From Saprospiraceae bacterium UBA1994 (GTDB taxonomy: Bacteria; Bacteroidota; Bacteroidia; Chitinophagales; Saprospiraceae), in contig DDCY01000009.1 in NCBI GenBank assembly GCA_002335865.1, forward strand, positions 1 through 64,000: DNA of 64,000 nucleotides, in the 5' to 3' direction. Shown piece by piece: positions 35,928 through 44,626 of the stretch. Positions within the stretch are counted from its first letter, which is position 1. Each line of letters opens with the position of its first letter. The notes beneath the pieces are model-generated. The model did no database searches and was not told the origin of the DNA. It worked only from the letters and a program-made list of their open reading frames with translations. A program made the translations under genes and the position numbers.

Positions 35928-36674
35928 CTAAAGTTCTAACATTTTTGTTAGATATAAATCTAAGGCTTTTCTTTTCTCAGTATCTAATACGTAGTCTATA
36001 TTATCTCTGTAATACGATTCTAGATCATGTAATGGCTCTTTAATTCTCTGCTCCTCGATTACTTGGTCAATACTATTGATCCCATTATTCAAATCTATAG
36101 ACAATTGATCTATAGCACTTTGTGATACATGACCTTTAGCAATCCATACAGCATAAGCAAACGGTAAACCAATCAATTTTTTCCAGTAATGACCAAGATC
36201 ATAGCTATATTTGTATTTCTTCTCATTCTCAAATACTTTGTCCCCAATCATCAATACAGCTTCACCAGTCTCAAGCTCTTCAATTTCGTCTATATTGACT
36301 GTAGAATACCGAGGATTTGTATTCCAATATTCCTTTAGTAAAATTCTAGTAAGGATCGCTGAGGTACGACTATGACTATCTAAAACGACATGATTACAAT
36401 CCTCAATTTTCTCATTGCTCATTAGAACAACAGTCCTTACATGATCATCACAGCCAATACATGAATCAGTGATTATCTTATATTCCCCGATAGAAGATAG
36501 TGCTCCCACGGGAACCAATGCTACATCAACTTTATCATTTTCATAAAGTTTGACGCAGTGAGCCGGATTATCATAATAAATAGAATATATTTCCTTTGAC
36601 AAACTCGTTTTTAGTCCATATTCAAATGGTTTTGTATTGAGGTAACCGACCAATGCTAGCTTAATGTCTTTCAA
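35928..36674 (-). CDS. mqnA: Chorismate dehydratase (MqnA) of the futalosine menaquinone pathway
   Basis: Converts chorismate to 3-[(1-carboxyvinyl)oxy]benzoate, the entry step of the futalosine route to menaquinone. The 248-residue protein has the periplasmic-binding-protein-like fold of the family: ALVGYLNTKPFEYGL at the N-terminus, VALVPVGALSSI (near 51), VVLDSHSRTSAILTRILL (near 95) and LIGLPFAYAVWIAKG (near 165). The only start in the frame is TTG, since a TGA lies eight codons upstream. No other mqn genes adjoin it. This suggests menaquinone is made by the futalosine pathway. Confidence 0.85.
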   Translation of the reverse strand: MKDIKLALVGYLNTKPFEYGLKTSLSKEIYSIYYDNPAHCVKLYENDKVDVALVPVGALSSIGEYKIITDSCIGCDDHVRTVVLMSNEKIEDCNHVVLDSHSRTSAILTRILLKEYWNTNPRYSTVNIDEIEELETGEAVLMIGDKVFENEKKYKYSYDLGHYWKKLIGLPFAYAVWIAKGHVSQSAIDQLSIDLNNGINSIDQVIEEQRIKEPLHDLESYYRDNIDYVLDTEKRKALDLYLTKMLEL

Positions 36675-36797
36675 ATCTTTCGCTTTATATCCTGTTCATC
36701 TATGCTTAGACAATGCAATGATATTAAAATGTATTTGAGAGATTTAATGTTTTGGTATATTCATATTATATTTAAACTTAGGGTTAAGTAATTAATT

Positions 36798-36805
36798 TAT
36801 CTTTG
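36798..36805 (+). promoter_or_regulatory. -7 promoter box before the sphingolipid cluster
   Basis: TATCTTTG matches TAnnTTTG exactly and ends four bases before the first ATG (36810). Transcription would begin at or next to that ATG, so either the mRNA is leaderless or translation starts at the second ATG (36816). The -33 TTG is weak. Confidence 0.55.
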
Positions 36806-36809
36806 TGGT

Positions 36810-37508
36810 ATGAGTATGGCATGGAAACAAACGGGACAGTCGCTAGTATATAGCCTCTTCAATCCCTTCATAAAGTTATTAATCAAATTAGGTGTTACAC
36901 CTAACATGGTCACTGTCATGGGCTTAATGCTCAATATATTGGCAACAGTCATATTTATTTTTGGCGCAGAGAAGGCAGATCGTAACGATCATAGTTTTGT
37001 GGTTTGGGCTGGACTAACTATACTTATCGGAGGTTTGATGGATATGATAGATGGTAGATTGGCTCGCTTAGGTAATATGGAGAGTGACTATGGTGCCTTA
37101 TTTGATTCTGTACTAGATCGATACAGTGAGATGATTATGTTTTTGGGTATATGCTATTACCTCATTGCACATGATTTCTTCTTGAGTAGTTTATTTGCAT
37201 TCATTGCACTTATTGGCTCAGTGATGGTTAGTTATACTAGAGCTAGAGCAGAAGGCCTTGGCGCAGAGGCTGCGGTGGGTGTTATGCAAAGGCCTGAACG
37301 TATACTAATCATAAGCATATCGGCATTGCTAACAGGTGCAGCTTCTTCTATATTTGGTGCTGAATATAAAATCATTGTAGATTGGCTACCAATGTCTCTT
37401 TTTGAGCCTATCACTGTATTTACATTCCCCATATTTATACTCGCTATATCTACCAACATCACCGCAGTGCGCAGATTGTTACATGCCAGAAAAGTGTTAG
37501 ACAAGTAA
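36810..37508 (+). CDS. CDP-alcohol phosphatidyltransferase, probably inositol-phosphate type
   Basis: An integral membrane enzyme that transfers a phosphatidyl group from CDP-diacylglycerol to an alcohol. The full catalytic signature D-G-x2-A-R-x8-G-x3-D-x3-D is present (about 77-104), and six hydrophobic helices surround it. The 232-residue length fits phosphatidylinositol-phosphate synthase or PgsA-like enzymes. Its position at the head of a cluster ending with myo-inositol-1-phosphate synthase and including a PAP2/Aur1-like gene makes phosphatidylinositol (phosphate) synthesis the best guess, but substrate choice is inferred from context. Confidence 0.85.
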   Translation: MSMAWKQTGQSLVYSLFNPFIKLLIKLGVTPNMVTVMGLMLNILATVIFIFGAEKADRNDHSFVVWAGLTILIGGLMDMIDGRLARLGNMESDYGALFDSVLDRYSEMIMFLGICYYLIAHDFFLSSLFAFIALIGSVMVSYTRARAEGLGAEAAVGVMQRPERILIISISALLTGAASSIFGAEYKIIVDWLPMSLFEPITVFTFPIFILAISTNITAVRRLLHARKVLDK

Positions 37509-37619
37509 ATTTTCTGAATATTTTTTTTCAACATATTTTATAACAAAACATAAACAATTTTAACCTAGCTTTTACTTTAGCGTTACAATAGCTTCAAAAG
37601 CCGTTATAAAGTTAGACGC

Positions 37620-38564
37620 ATGCCGAACCCATCAACAGAAGATTCATATAATAGATTTTCTAAATCCAACATACAGGCATTTTCTATTTTCACCCTTCTA
37701 TATATCAGTTGGATATCTTTATCTATGGGATTGAGAGTAGAGCACTTAGGAGCTGTCAGCTTTTTGTTAATTACATTCTTTGCCAACAAGAAGACTAGGA
37801 ATATTACACTTGGATTTGGGTTTTTTATCATTTACGCTATACTATATGATAGTCTGAGGGTATGGCCCAACCATGAGTTCAATCCTGTACATATCTTAGA
37901 ACCATTTAATCTTGAAAAAAAGCTATTTGGTCTAAATCTCAACGGCACTATGGTGATCCCAGGAGAATATTTATTTGCCCATAAAACAGATATTCAGAGT
38001 TTCATATCCGGAGTTTTTTATCTTACTTGGGTACCTTTTCCATTGGCATTTGCTTTCTATCTTTATTTCAAAAATAAAAAACTACTCATTGATTTTGGCT
38101 TTACTTTCTTATTGACTAACCTAGTAGGATTTGTATTTTATTATCTCTACCCTGCCGCACCGCCTTGGTACAAAATTTATTGTGGTACAGAATTGGATTT
38201 AAGTATTTTAGGTAGTGCTGCAGGATTAATAGAGTTTGATAGATTAGTAAGTTTTCCCTTATTTGAAAATATGTATACCCGCAACTCTAATGTGTTCGCT
38301 GCAATACCCTCACTTCATGCGGCCTATCCTTTAGTATTATTATATTTTGGAATCAAGAACAGAGTGAAATGGATGTCTGTTGTATTCTTTTTAGATATCA
38401 TTGGTATTTGGTTTGGGGCTGTATATACATTACACCACTATATTATTGATCTATTATTAGGCTCATTATGCGCTATTATTGCGATCTTTGTATATGAAAA
38501 GATATTCAACAGATTAGGAAAAAAGACGTTTTTGGATACATATACTAATCTAATTCGTCGTTAG
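37620..38564 (+). CDS. PAP2/Aur1-like membrane phosphotransferase, candidate inositol-phosphoryl-ceramide synthase
   Basis: A 314-residue protein with about six helices. The PAP2 active-site motifs are present: YLYPAAPPWY (near 180), IPSLHAAYP (near 228-236) and LHHYIIDLLLG (near 269-279), giving the His-His-Asp triad region. These are also the marks of fungal Aur1 inositol-phosphoryl-ceramide synthase and of the Bacteroides PI-ceramide synthase. Between the CDP-alcohol transferase and serine palmitoyltransferase genes, transfer of phosphoinositol onto ceramide is the most likely role. A plain lipid phosphatase is the main alternative. Confidence 0.8.
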   Translation: MPNPSTEDSYNRFSKSNIQAFSIFTLLYISWISLSMGLRVEHLGAVSFLLITFFANKKTRNITLGFGFFIIYAILYDSLRVWPNHEFNPVHILEPFNLEKKLFGLNLNGTMVIPGEYLFAHKTDIQSFISGVFYLTWVPFPLAFAFYLYFKNKKLLIDFGFTFLLTNLVGFVFYYLYPAAPPWYKIYCGTELDLSILGSAAGLIEFDRLVSFPLFENMYTRNSNVFAAIPSLHAAYPLVLLYFGIKNRVKWMSVVFFLDIIGIWFGAVYTLHHYIIDLLLGSLCAIIAIFVYEKIFNRLGKKTFLDTYTNLIRR

Positions 38565-38615
38565 TAAGAATAACTTTAAGTGTAATAGCAGAAATACACG
38601 TCATAATCTACGGCC

Positions 38616-39809
38616 ATGTTAAAACAAAAAATGAAAGCCTATGATCGTCCTCAAAAAGTGGCGGCAGCGGGGTTATATCCATTTTTCCGAGTAATAGAAT
38701 CCGAACAGGATACTGAAGTCACTATCAATGGTGAGCAAGTACTTATGTTTGGCTCAAACTCTTATTTAGGGTTGACAACTCACCCTGCTCTGAAGGAAGC
38801 AAGCAAATCTGCTATTGATAAATATGGAAGTGGATGTGCAGGGTCTAGGTTTCTAAATGGTACACTCGACTTACATATTGAACTAGAAGAAAAACTAGCT
38901 AAATTCGTAGGCAAAGAAAGTGCTTTAGTATTCTCTACAGGATTTCAAGTAAATCTAGGAGTGATATCATCCATACCTGGCAGACATGATTATATTATCA
39001 TGGATGACTTAGATCATGCTTGTATCATTGATGGTGCTAGACTATCATTTGCTAAGTCGCTGAAGTATCGCCATAATGACATGGCATCACTCGAAAAAGT
39101 ACTCCAGAAATGTAAGGTTGACAGCATCAAACTCATCGCAGTTGACGGAGTATTTAGTATGGAAGGTGATTTAGCTAATCTGCCAGAGATTGTAAAACTA
39201 GCTAAAAAATACAAAGCCAATATATTCGTAGATGACGCACATGGAATCGGTGTAATGGGCAAATTGGGTGCAGGTACAGCGGACCACTTCGGTTTGACTA
39301 ACGATGTAGATATGATTATGGGTACTTTCAGTAAATCGCTAGCCTCTATTGGAGGATTTGTAGCTGCAGACAATGATACGATCAACTATCTCAAGCATAA
39401 TGCACGATCTCTTATCTTCTCTGCGAGCATTGCACCTGCTAATGCGGCGAGTGTCATCGCAGCAATAGACCTTATACAGCAAGAGCCAGAACGGATCGAA
39501 AAACTTTGGATTAATACATACTATGCGATGGATCGACTTAATGCTGCAGGATTTGATATCGGACATACAGTGACTCCAATCATACCAATCTATATTAGAG
39601 ATAACGCAAAGACTTTTATGCTTACTAAGATGCTCTTAGAGCAAGGTATATTTGTCAATCCAATTGTCACTCCAGCGGTATCTAATGAGTCATCACTTAT
39701 TAGGTATTCACTTATGGCCACACACTCTATTGAACAGATAGATGAGTCAATAGATAAAATAACAGCAATCGCGAAAAAGTTAGACATTCTCCAAAAGGTA
39801 ATGATATAA
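38616..39809 (+). CDS. spt: Serine palmitoyltransferase (alpha-oxoamine synthase family)
   Basis: A PLP enzyme that condenses serine with a long-chain acyl donor to 3-ketosphinganine. The 397-residue protein matches the family of AONS/KBL/SPT enzymes. NSYLGLTTHPALKEA is near 48, FSTGFQVNLG near 109, and VDDAHGIGVMGKLGAG near 204. The PLP Lys is in TFSKSLASIGGF (near 240). Sequence alone cannot separate SPT from 2-amino-3-ketobutyrate ligase. The adjacent lipid genes favour SPT, as in other Bacteroidota. It ends one base before the next start (39811), so the two are cotranslated from one message. Confidence 0.88.
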   Translation: MLKQKMKAYDRPQKVAAAGLYPFFRVIESEQDTEVTINGEQVLMFGSNSYLGLTTHPALKEASKSAIDKYGSGCAGSRFLNGTLDLHIELEEKLAKFVGKESALVFSTGFQVNLGVISSIPGRHDYIIMDDLDHACIIDGARLSFAKSLKYRHNDMASLEKVLQKCKVDSIKLIAVDGVFSMEGDLANLPEIVKLAKKYKANIFVDDAHGIGVMGKLGAGTADHFGLTNDVDMIMGTFSKSLASIGGFVAADNDTINYLKHNARSLIFSASIAPANAASVIAAIDLIQQEPERIEKLWINTYYAMDRLNAAGFDIGHTVTPIIPIYIRDNAKTFMLTKMLLEQGIFVNPIVTPAVSNESSLIRYSLMATHSIEQIDESIDKITAIAKKLDILQKVMI

Positions 39810-39810
39810 T

Positions 39811-40935
39811 ATGGGACTTGAATTAGTAAAAATCATTGATAAAAAAGGCAAAAAAGCATTTGTCAATTTTCCACATGATTTATATGCTGATGATCCCAAC
39901 TATGTGCCTGAGATATTTATGGGGCAGATGGATATATTGGATGAGAAGAAATATCCATTTTTTAATTATGGTACTGCGGAGCTGTGGCTTGCCTATCGAG
40001 ATGAAAAAGTTGTAGGAAGGATTGCTTCCATAGATAACTCAAATTACAATCAGCACTTCAAAACTCAGACTGGATTTTTCGGTTTTTTTGATTGTATTAA
40101 TGATAAGACTGTGGCACATGCGCTTCTCGATAAAGCTAAATCATATGCTAATGCTAGAGGATTCAATAAGATTATAGGACCGACCAACTACTCTACTAAT
40201 GAAACGGCCGGAACGCTCATAAATGGATTTAATGAGTCACCTAAGATTATGATGACTTACAACGCCTCTTACTATCAGTCACTTCTAGAAAGTTTCGGAT
40301 TAGTTAAAGAGATAGATCTTTATGCGTATTTACTTCCAGTAGAATCTGTGTCTAAGAAATCGCTAAAATTAGCAGATGCTTTTGAACAGCGTCTAGAACG
40401 AAAAGGAATCACAATTCGAAAAATCAGTAAGAAAGATATCGTCAAAGAAGCTGCTGGAATGAAGATCATTTACAATTCTGCATGGGAAGACAATTGGGGT
40501 TTTGTTCCTTTTACTGATGCTGAGTTTGAATTTCTTCGCAATGACCTAAAAATGTTAGTTGATGAAGACTTTACTTTTGCTGCAGAAAAAGATGGTAAAA
40601 TGATTGGCTTTGGATTAACTCTTCCAGACATCAATGAAATACTAATTAAAAATAAAAGAGGCAAGCTATTTCCATTTGGTTTATTCAGATTACTCTTCGG
40701 CAAAAAGAAAACTAATTGGGTGCGAGTGATAGCGCTTGGTGTATTGCCTGAATATAGAAAAATGGGAATCGAAGCGATTTTCTTTGCTAAAAATATAGCT
40801 GAAGCAAAACGTAGAGGAATCAAAGGAGGAGAAGCGAGTTGGATATTAGAGAGCAACACAGAGATGGTCAATGCTGCGGAGAGAATGAATGGCATTAGGT
40901 ATAAAACGTATAGATTGTTTAGTAAGACGCTTTGA
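39811..40935 (+). CDS. GNAT-family acyltransferase, candidate bacterial ceramide synthase
   Basis: A 374-residue protein whose second half (about 190-370) has a GNAT fold, with ALGVLPEYRKMGIEAIFFAKN (in two blocks near 308-328) corresponding to the acyl-CoA binding loop, and GEASWILESNTEMVNAAERM near 342. The N-terminal half carries FVNFPHDLYADDPNYVP and GPTNYSTNETAGTLINGF. Such proteins sit beside SPT in many sphingolipid-making bacteria, and an enzyme of this type (bCerS) was shown in Caulobacter to N-acylate the long-chain base. Here the gene follows spt by one base. Function is inferred from context and family. Confidence 0.75.
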   Translation: MGLELVKIIDKKGKKAFVNFPHDLYADDPNYVPEIFMGQMDILDEKKYPFFNYGTAELWLAYRDEKVVGRIASIDNSNYNQHFKTQTGFFGFFDCINDKTVAHALLDKAKSYANARGFNKIIGPTNYSTNETAGTLINGFNESPKIMMTYNASYYQSLLESFGLVKEIDLYAYLLPVESVSKKSLKLADAFEQRLERKGITIRKISKKDIVKEAAGMKIIYNSAWEDNWGFVPFTDAEFEFLRNDLKMLVDEDFTFAAEKDGKMIGFGLTLPDINEILIKNKRGKLFPFGLFRLLFGKKKTNWVRVIALGVLPEYRKMGIEAIFFAKNIAEAKRRGIKGGEASWILESNTEMVNAAERMNGIRYKTYRLFSKTL

Positions 40936-41109
40936 TAGACTTAGAGATATTCTTAAGCATTATGAGATTCGCTTATCGACTAAGAATATAGATTGAGAGA
41001 AAAAATGGATATTATTGAATAAATTATTAAAATAGAAATCTTTTATATCCAAATCTCTCCAACTTAAACAATTCAACAAAAGAAAATAATTATAATCCTA
41101 ATCTTAGTT

Positions 41110-41313
41110 GTGAAAGTGGTATTCGTTTTACTATATCTCATTTCAAGAAACAGAGAAGCTAGTAAAAAAGATAATGCACCGAAAGTTGACAGAGAAATCG
41201 ACCTTGATACACTTTCCAATAAATTTGTAAATACATCAAAGTTAGAAAAATGTATATCTGAATACCCTTTTACAAGATGGGGACTTAATGCGACAGAGCA
41301 CGCCATGGAATAA
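41110..41313 (+). CDS. Small possible membrane-anchored protein within the sphingolipid cluster
   Basis: A short frame starting at GTG (41110), ending TAA at 41311-41313. The frame stays open upstream to 41068 and from an ATT at 41071 would add QQKKIIIILILVV, which completes a good transmembrane helix; the GTG version has only half of one. The soluble part is KKDNAPKVDREIDLDTLSNK and ends EHAME. I do not recognise a family. The gene is on the cluster strand; the antisense frame here looks less likely. Moderate support only. Confidence 0.4.
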   Translation: MKVVFVLLYLISRNREASKKDNAPKVDREIDLDTLSNKFVNTSKLEKCISEYPFTRWGLNATEHAME

Positions 41314-41342
41314 TACTCGCTTGCAATTGCGTAGCGATAGAA

Positions 41343-41606
41343 ATGGTATTTGACGAGTTGACAGCTAATCTAAAAGTACTTCCTAATGAAGCAACTATAG
41401 AAGATAAAGTATATCTTTTCAAATATTCAGTACTCGCAAATAACACTATGTATGCGAGAATAAATGATCTAATAGAAACTGGAGAACGAGAAGATCTGTG
41501 TGAACTAATGGATCAGATATCCATCGCTATTAGATTGGAAATAGAGGAATTTGCTAATGGAGAAGGGATAGCTAGTGAGTTGAGAGAATGGTATATAGAA
41601 TATTGA
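41343..41606 (+). CDS. 87-residue acidic protein of unknown function in the sphingolipid cluster
   Basis: An acidic, helical cytoplasmic protein with no signal or membrane segment. Sequence features are IEDKVYLFKYSVLANNTMYA, NDLIETGEREDL and SIAIRLEIEEFANGEG. No family was recognised. It is 30 bases after the preceding small frame and 42 before the reductase gene, all on one strand, so it is probably cotranscribed with the lipid genes. Confidence 0.6.
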   Translation: MVFDELTANLKVLPNEATIEDKVYLFKYSVLANNTMYARINDLIETGEREDLCELMDQISIAIRLEIEEFANGEGIASELREWYIEY

Positions 41607-41648
41607 GAAATGTCGAGAGAGAAGATTAATTAGATATCAAAAGTCGTA

Positions 41649-42647
41649 ATGAAAATGAAAAAAGTACTTATCACCGGCGCTTCTGGCTTCATAGGCGGAT
41701 TCCTAGTCGAAGAGGCAATCTCAAGAGGATTGACAGTGCATAGCGCTTTACGTAATAGTAGTAATACGGAAGTGCTAGATGGATTGGATACTAAGCTCAT
41801 CTATTGGGATTTTGAAAATGTTGATAATATGGCTAATATTCTACGTAAAGGAGATTACGACTACATCATCCACAATGCAGGACTGACCAAAGCAAAGGCT
41901 AAAGAGGCCTACTTCAAAGTGAATGAACAATATCTCCGTAATCTGGTAGATGCTATTCGCATGGCGGATCTAAAATTAGACAAGTTCCTATTTGTAAGCT
42001 CGCTAGCAGCATTTGGACCTGCTGACTTTCAGCCAGAAAATATCGTGAAGGAAAACTCTGTTCCACACCCAGTAACGAACTATGGACGTAGCAAGTTAGC
42101 TGCTGAACTATATCTTATAAAGCAGCAAGATATACCACACAACATCATACGTCCTACTGCCGTGTATGGCCCACGTGAATATGACTTGCTTACTGTATAT
42201 CAGTCACTTGGCAAGCATATCGAAGCCTATATAGGTCTGACCAATCAGAGATTGACATTTATTTATGTCAAGGACTTGGTTCGAGCAATGATAGATATCT
42301 TATTTTCAGATCATGAGTATAAAGGATATTTTATTTCTGATGGACATACTTATTCGGCTCAAGAAATGAATGTAATCGTTAAACGCGAATTGAAAGTGAA
42401 GTGGACTATTCCGATAAAACTTCCAATTCTATTAATAAAGTTCCTAGCTTTCTGTAACGAGAAAATTGCAAATATTTCAGGAAAATACCCACCTCTCAAC
42501 ATAGAGAAGGTGAATGAATTGCAAGCAAGAGATTGGAATTGTGATATTAGTGGGCTTGAAAAAGATATATCATTTGTAGCGGAATATAATCTTGATCATG
42601 GACTAAAAGAAACTATAATTTGGTGCAAGGAACAGGAATTAGTTTAA
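41649..42647 (+). CDS. NAD(P)-dependent epimerase/reductase, candidate ceramide reductase
   Basis: An extended short-chain dehydrogenase of 332 residues. The NAD(P)-binding motif is GASGFIGG (near 9-16), and the catalytic Tyr and Lys are in NYGRSK (near 144-149). The preceding SSLAAFGP supplies the Ser. FIYVKDLVRA and YFISDGHTYS are typical of the epimerase group. In Caulobacter a reductase of this class (CerR) acts in ceramide synthesis, and homologues occur in Bacteroidota sphingolipid loci. Its position after spt and the GNAT gene supports that reading; a sugar epimerase is the alternative. Confidence 0.8.
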   Translation: MKMKKVLITGASGFIGGFLVEEAISRGLTVHSALRNSSNTEVLDGLDTKLIYWDFENVDNMANILRKGDYDYIIHNAGLTKAKAKEAYFKVNEQYLRNLVDAIRMADLKLDKFLFVSSLAAFGPADFQPENIVKENSVPHPVTNYGRSKLAAELYLIKQQDIPHNIIRPTAVYGPREYDLLTVYQSLGKHIEAYIGLTNQRLTFIYVKDLVRAMIDILFSDHEYKGYFISDGHTYSAQEMNVIVKRELKVKWTIPIKLPILLIKFLAFCNEKIANISGKYPPLNIEKVNELQARDWNCDISGLEKDISFVAEYNLDHGLKETIIWCKEQELV

Positions 42648-43010
42648 CTCAAAATCACATTCTCACAATATATTTTATTGTCTTTTCAAGTCTTAAGAAG
42701 AAGAAGAAAATCGGGTATTCACACAACAACAGAGACTCCATATTCAAGAATTCTTTTGAACACAATTTTTCTAAAAATCATCAAAATTCTTTAAAAATCA
42801 TTAAAAAAACAGCTGTTTTGGTGAAAAAAAGAAGGGATTTTCGATCAAAAGGTGAAAATTCAAAATAGAAAAAGTCACAATAATGTGACTAAATGAATGT
42901 AATTGCGATCTTTGCAACCTGTAGTTAACTATAGAATTTAAATTAGAGTTTAAACTTCGAACTTAAAGGAAGATTTCAATTTAGTGTAATAGACAAATAC
43001 AAAATTTATT
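42648..43010. other. Intergenic region upstream of ino1, with palindromes
   Basis: No gene is supported; an 82-codon frame here is lysine/phenylalanine-rich low-complexity sequence. Two palindromes are visible: AAAACAGCTGTTTT at 42806-42819, and a 7-bp hairpin AGTCACA/TGTGACT at 42873-42890. A near-consensus -7 box GATCTTTG (one base off) lies at 42907-42914, so transcription of ino1 would start near 42920 with a leader of about 90 bases. Confidence 0.45.
42873..42890. promoter_or_regulatory. Inverted repeat over the -33 region of the ino1 promoter
   Basis: AGTCACA (42873-42879), four-base spacer, TGTGACT (42884-42890): a perfect 7-bp dyad. It lies 16-40 bases upstream of the -7-like box at 42907-42914, covering where the -33 element should be. 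That is where a repressor or activator would bind. No regulator gene is nearby, so an operator role is inference. Confidence 0.35.
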
Positions 43011-44330
43011 ATGGCAAAAAAACCAAGTGTAAAAAAAGCAACCGGTAAACTAGGAATTTTACTTCCTGGAATGGGTGCAGTAGCTACAACAGTAATCGCA
43101 GGTGTTCATGCAGTAAATGCTGGCAAATCGCAGCCTATCGGATCATTGACTCAAATGGGTCGGCTAAGAATAGGCAAGCGAACTGGAGGAACGAAGAAGC
43201 CGCTAATCAAAGAAGTAGTGCCAATTCAAGATCTTAAGAAAGTAGTATTCGGAGGATGGGATTTATTTGATGATAATGTATATGAGGCTGCATCTCACGC
43301 TCAAGTACTTGATCAAAACCTTCTAGACTCTCTCAAAAGACCATTATCTAAGATCAAGCCGATGAAGGCTGTATTTAACAAAAATTATGTCAAAAGATTA
43401 GATGGTAAGCACGTAAAGCGTGGTAAAACCAAAATGGCTCTTGCAAAGCAGATCATGAAGGATATAGAAAACTTCAAGAAAGATAATAAGTGTAATCGTG
43501 TCGTAATGGTATGGTGTGGATCTACTGAGATCTATATCGAAGAATCAGCAGTTCACCAAACTGTTGCTTCACTTGAAAAAGGTATGAAGGAAAACCATAA
43601 GGATATCGCTCCATCAATGCTATACGCATATGCAGCTATCAAAATGGGAATACCATATGCTAACGGAGCACCTAACCTTTCTTGTGATGTTCCTGCACTA
43701 GTAGAACTTGCAAAAGAAACTGGATCACCTATCGCCGGTAAAGATTTCAAAACTGGTCAGACTCTTATGAAGACGATCTTAGCTCCTGGTCTAAAGGCAA
43801 GAGCATTGGGAATCGAAGGATGGTTCTCTACAAACATACTAGGTAACAGAGATGGTGCTGTGCTAGATGATCCAGATAACTTTAAAACTAAAGAGGTATC
43901 AAAGATGGGTGTACTAGATCAGATATTAGAGCCCAAACTCTATCCTGAACTATACAAAGATTTATACCACAAGGTACGTATCAACTACTACCCACCGCGT
44001 GGTGATGCCAAAGAAGGGTGGGATAACATCGATATCCGTGGATGGTTGAATTACCCAATGCAGATTAAGGTGGATTTCCTATGTAGAGATAGTATCTTAG
44101 CAGCTCCGATCGTACTTGACCTTGCACTTTTCCTAGATTTAGCGAAAAGAGCTGATATGTCAGGTATCCAAGAGTGGTTATCATTTTACTTAAAATCCCC
44201 ACAGGCTGGAAAAGGTCTACAACCTGAGCATGATATATTTAAGCAACTAGCTAAGCTTGAGAATACGCTTAGACACATGGTAGGTGAAGATCTTATCAAT
44301 CATTTAGGATTGGATTATTACGAGAACTAA
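43011..44330 (+). CDS. ino1: Myo-inositol-1-phosphate synthase
   Basis: Isomerises glucose 6-phosphate to 1L-myo-inositol 1-phosphate using NAD, giving the inositol headgroup for phosphoinositol lipids. The 439-residue protein has the NAD site KLGILLPGMGAVATTVIAGV (near 13-32), the VVFGGWDLFDDNVYEAA segment, SMLYAYAAIKMGIPYANGAP (near 203), and the active-site Lys region GKDFKTGQTLMKT (near 243-255). IVLDLALFLDLAKRA is near the C-terminus. It is the last gene of the lipid block and is followed by a strong terminator. Confidence 0.95.
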   Translation: MAKKPSVKKATGKLGILLPGMGAVATTVIAGVHAVNAGKSQPIGSLTQMGRLRIGKRTGGTKKPLIKEVVPIQDLKKVVFGGWDLFDDNVYEAASHAQVLDQNLLDSLKRPLSKIKPMKAVFNKNYVKRLDGKHVKRGKTKMALAKQIMKDIENFKKDNKCNRVVMVWCGSTEIYIEESAVHQTVASLEKGMKENHKDIAPSMLYAYAAIKMGIPYANGAPNLSCDVPALVELAKETGSPIAGKDFKTGQTLMKTILAPGLKARALGIEGWFSTNILGNRDGAVLDDPDNFKTKEVSKMGVLDQILEPKLYPELYKDLYHKVRINYYPPRGDAKEGWDNIDIRGWLNYPMQIKVDFLCRDSILAAPIVLDLALFLDLAKRADMSGIQEWLSFYLKSPQAGKGLQPEHDIFKQLAKLENTLRHMVGEDLINHLGLDYYEN

Positions 44331-44354
44331 GGTATTTAATATCTTATTGATATA

Positions 44355-44393
44355 ATACGAGAGCTATACTTTATTGAAGTACAGTTCTCGTAT
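44355..44393 (+). terminator. Intrinsic terminator after ino1
   Basis: A 17-bp stem (44355-44371 with 44376-44393, two mismatches or wobbles) around a TATT loop, followed by TTGTTAT. It lies 25 bases past the ino1 stop codon and closes the lipid cluster. The rest of the gap to 44626 shows no gene. Confidence 0.8.
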
Positions 44394-44626
44394 TTGTTAT
44401 ATCAGTTTTAGTGAACGAATTGTCCACTAATTCATGTTATTTAAAGGAATGCAATTTTAATATGTCGTGTACATAACGATTGATAAAGTTTTATCACCTA
44501 TTTGGAGATTCACTTAAGTAATTATCAACGCGATTAAATATATTGATGGATTGGGGATTATTAGTCTTAATTTATGAATATGAATACTAAATGTCGTATT
44601 GACATTTTTTCACGAAAACATAAACT

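Noticed and set aside
41073..41306. 77-codon minus-strand frame opposite the small gene in the lipid cluster
   Set aside because: The plus-strand reading fits the direction of the cluster and gives a plausible membrane segment plus soluble tail.
42620..42868. 82-codon frame between the reductase and ino1
   Set aside because: Starts inside the reductase gene and is rich in Lys, Asn and Phe from AT-rich DNA; it fits an intergenic region with promoter signals.
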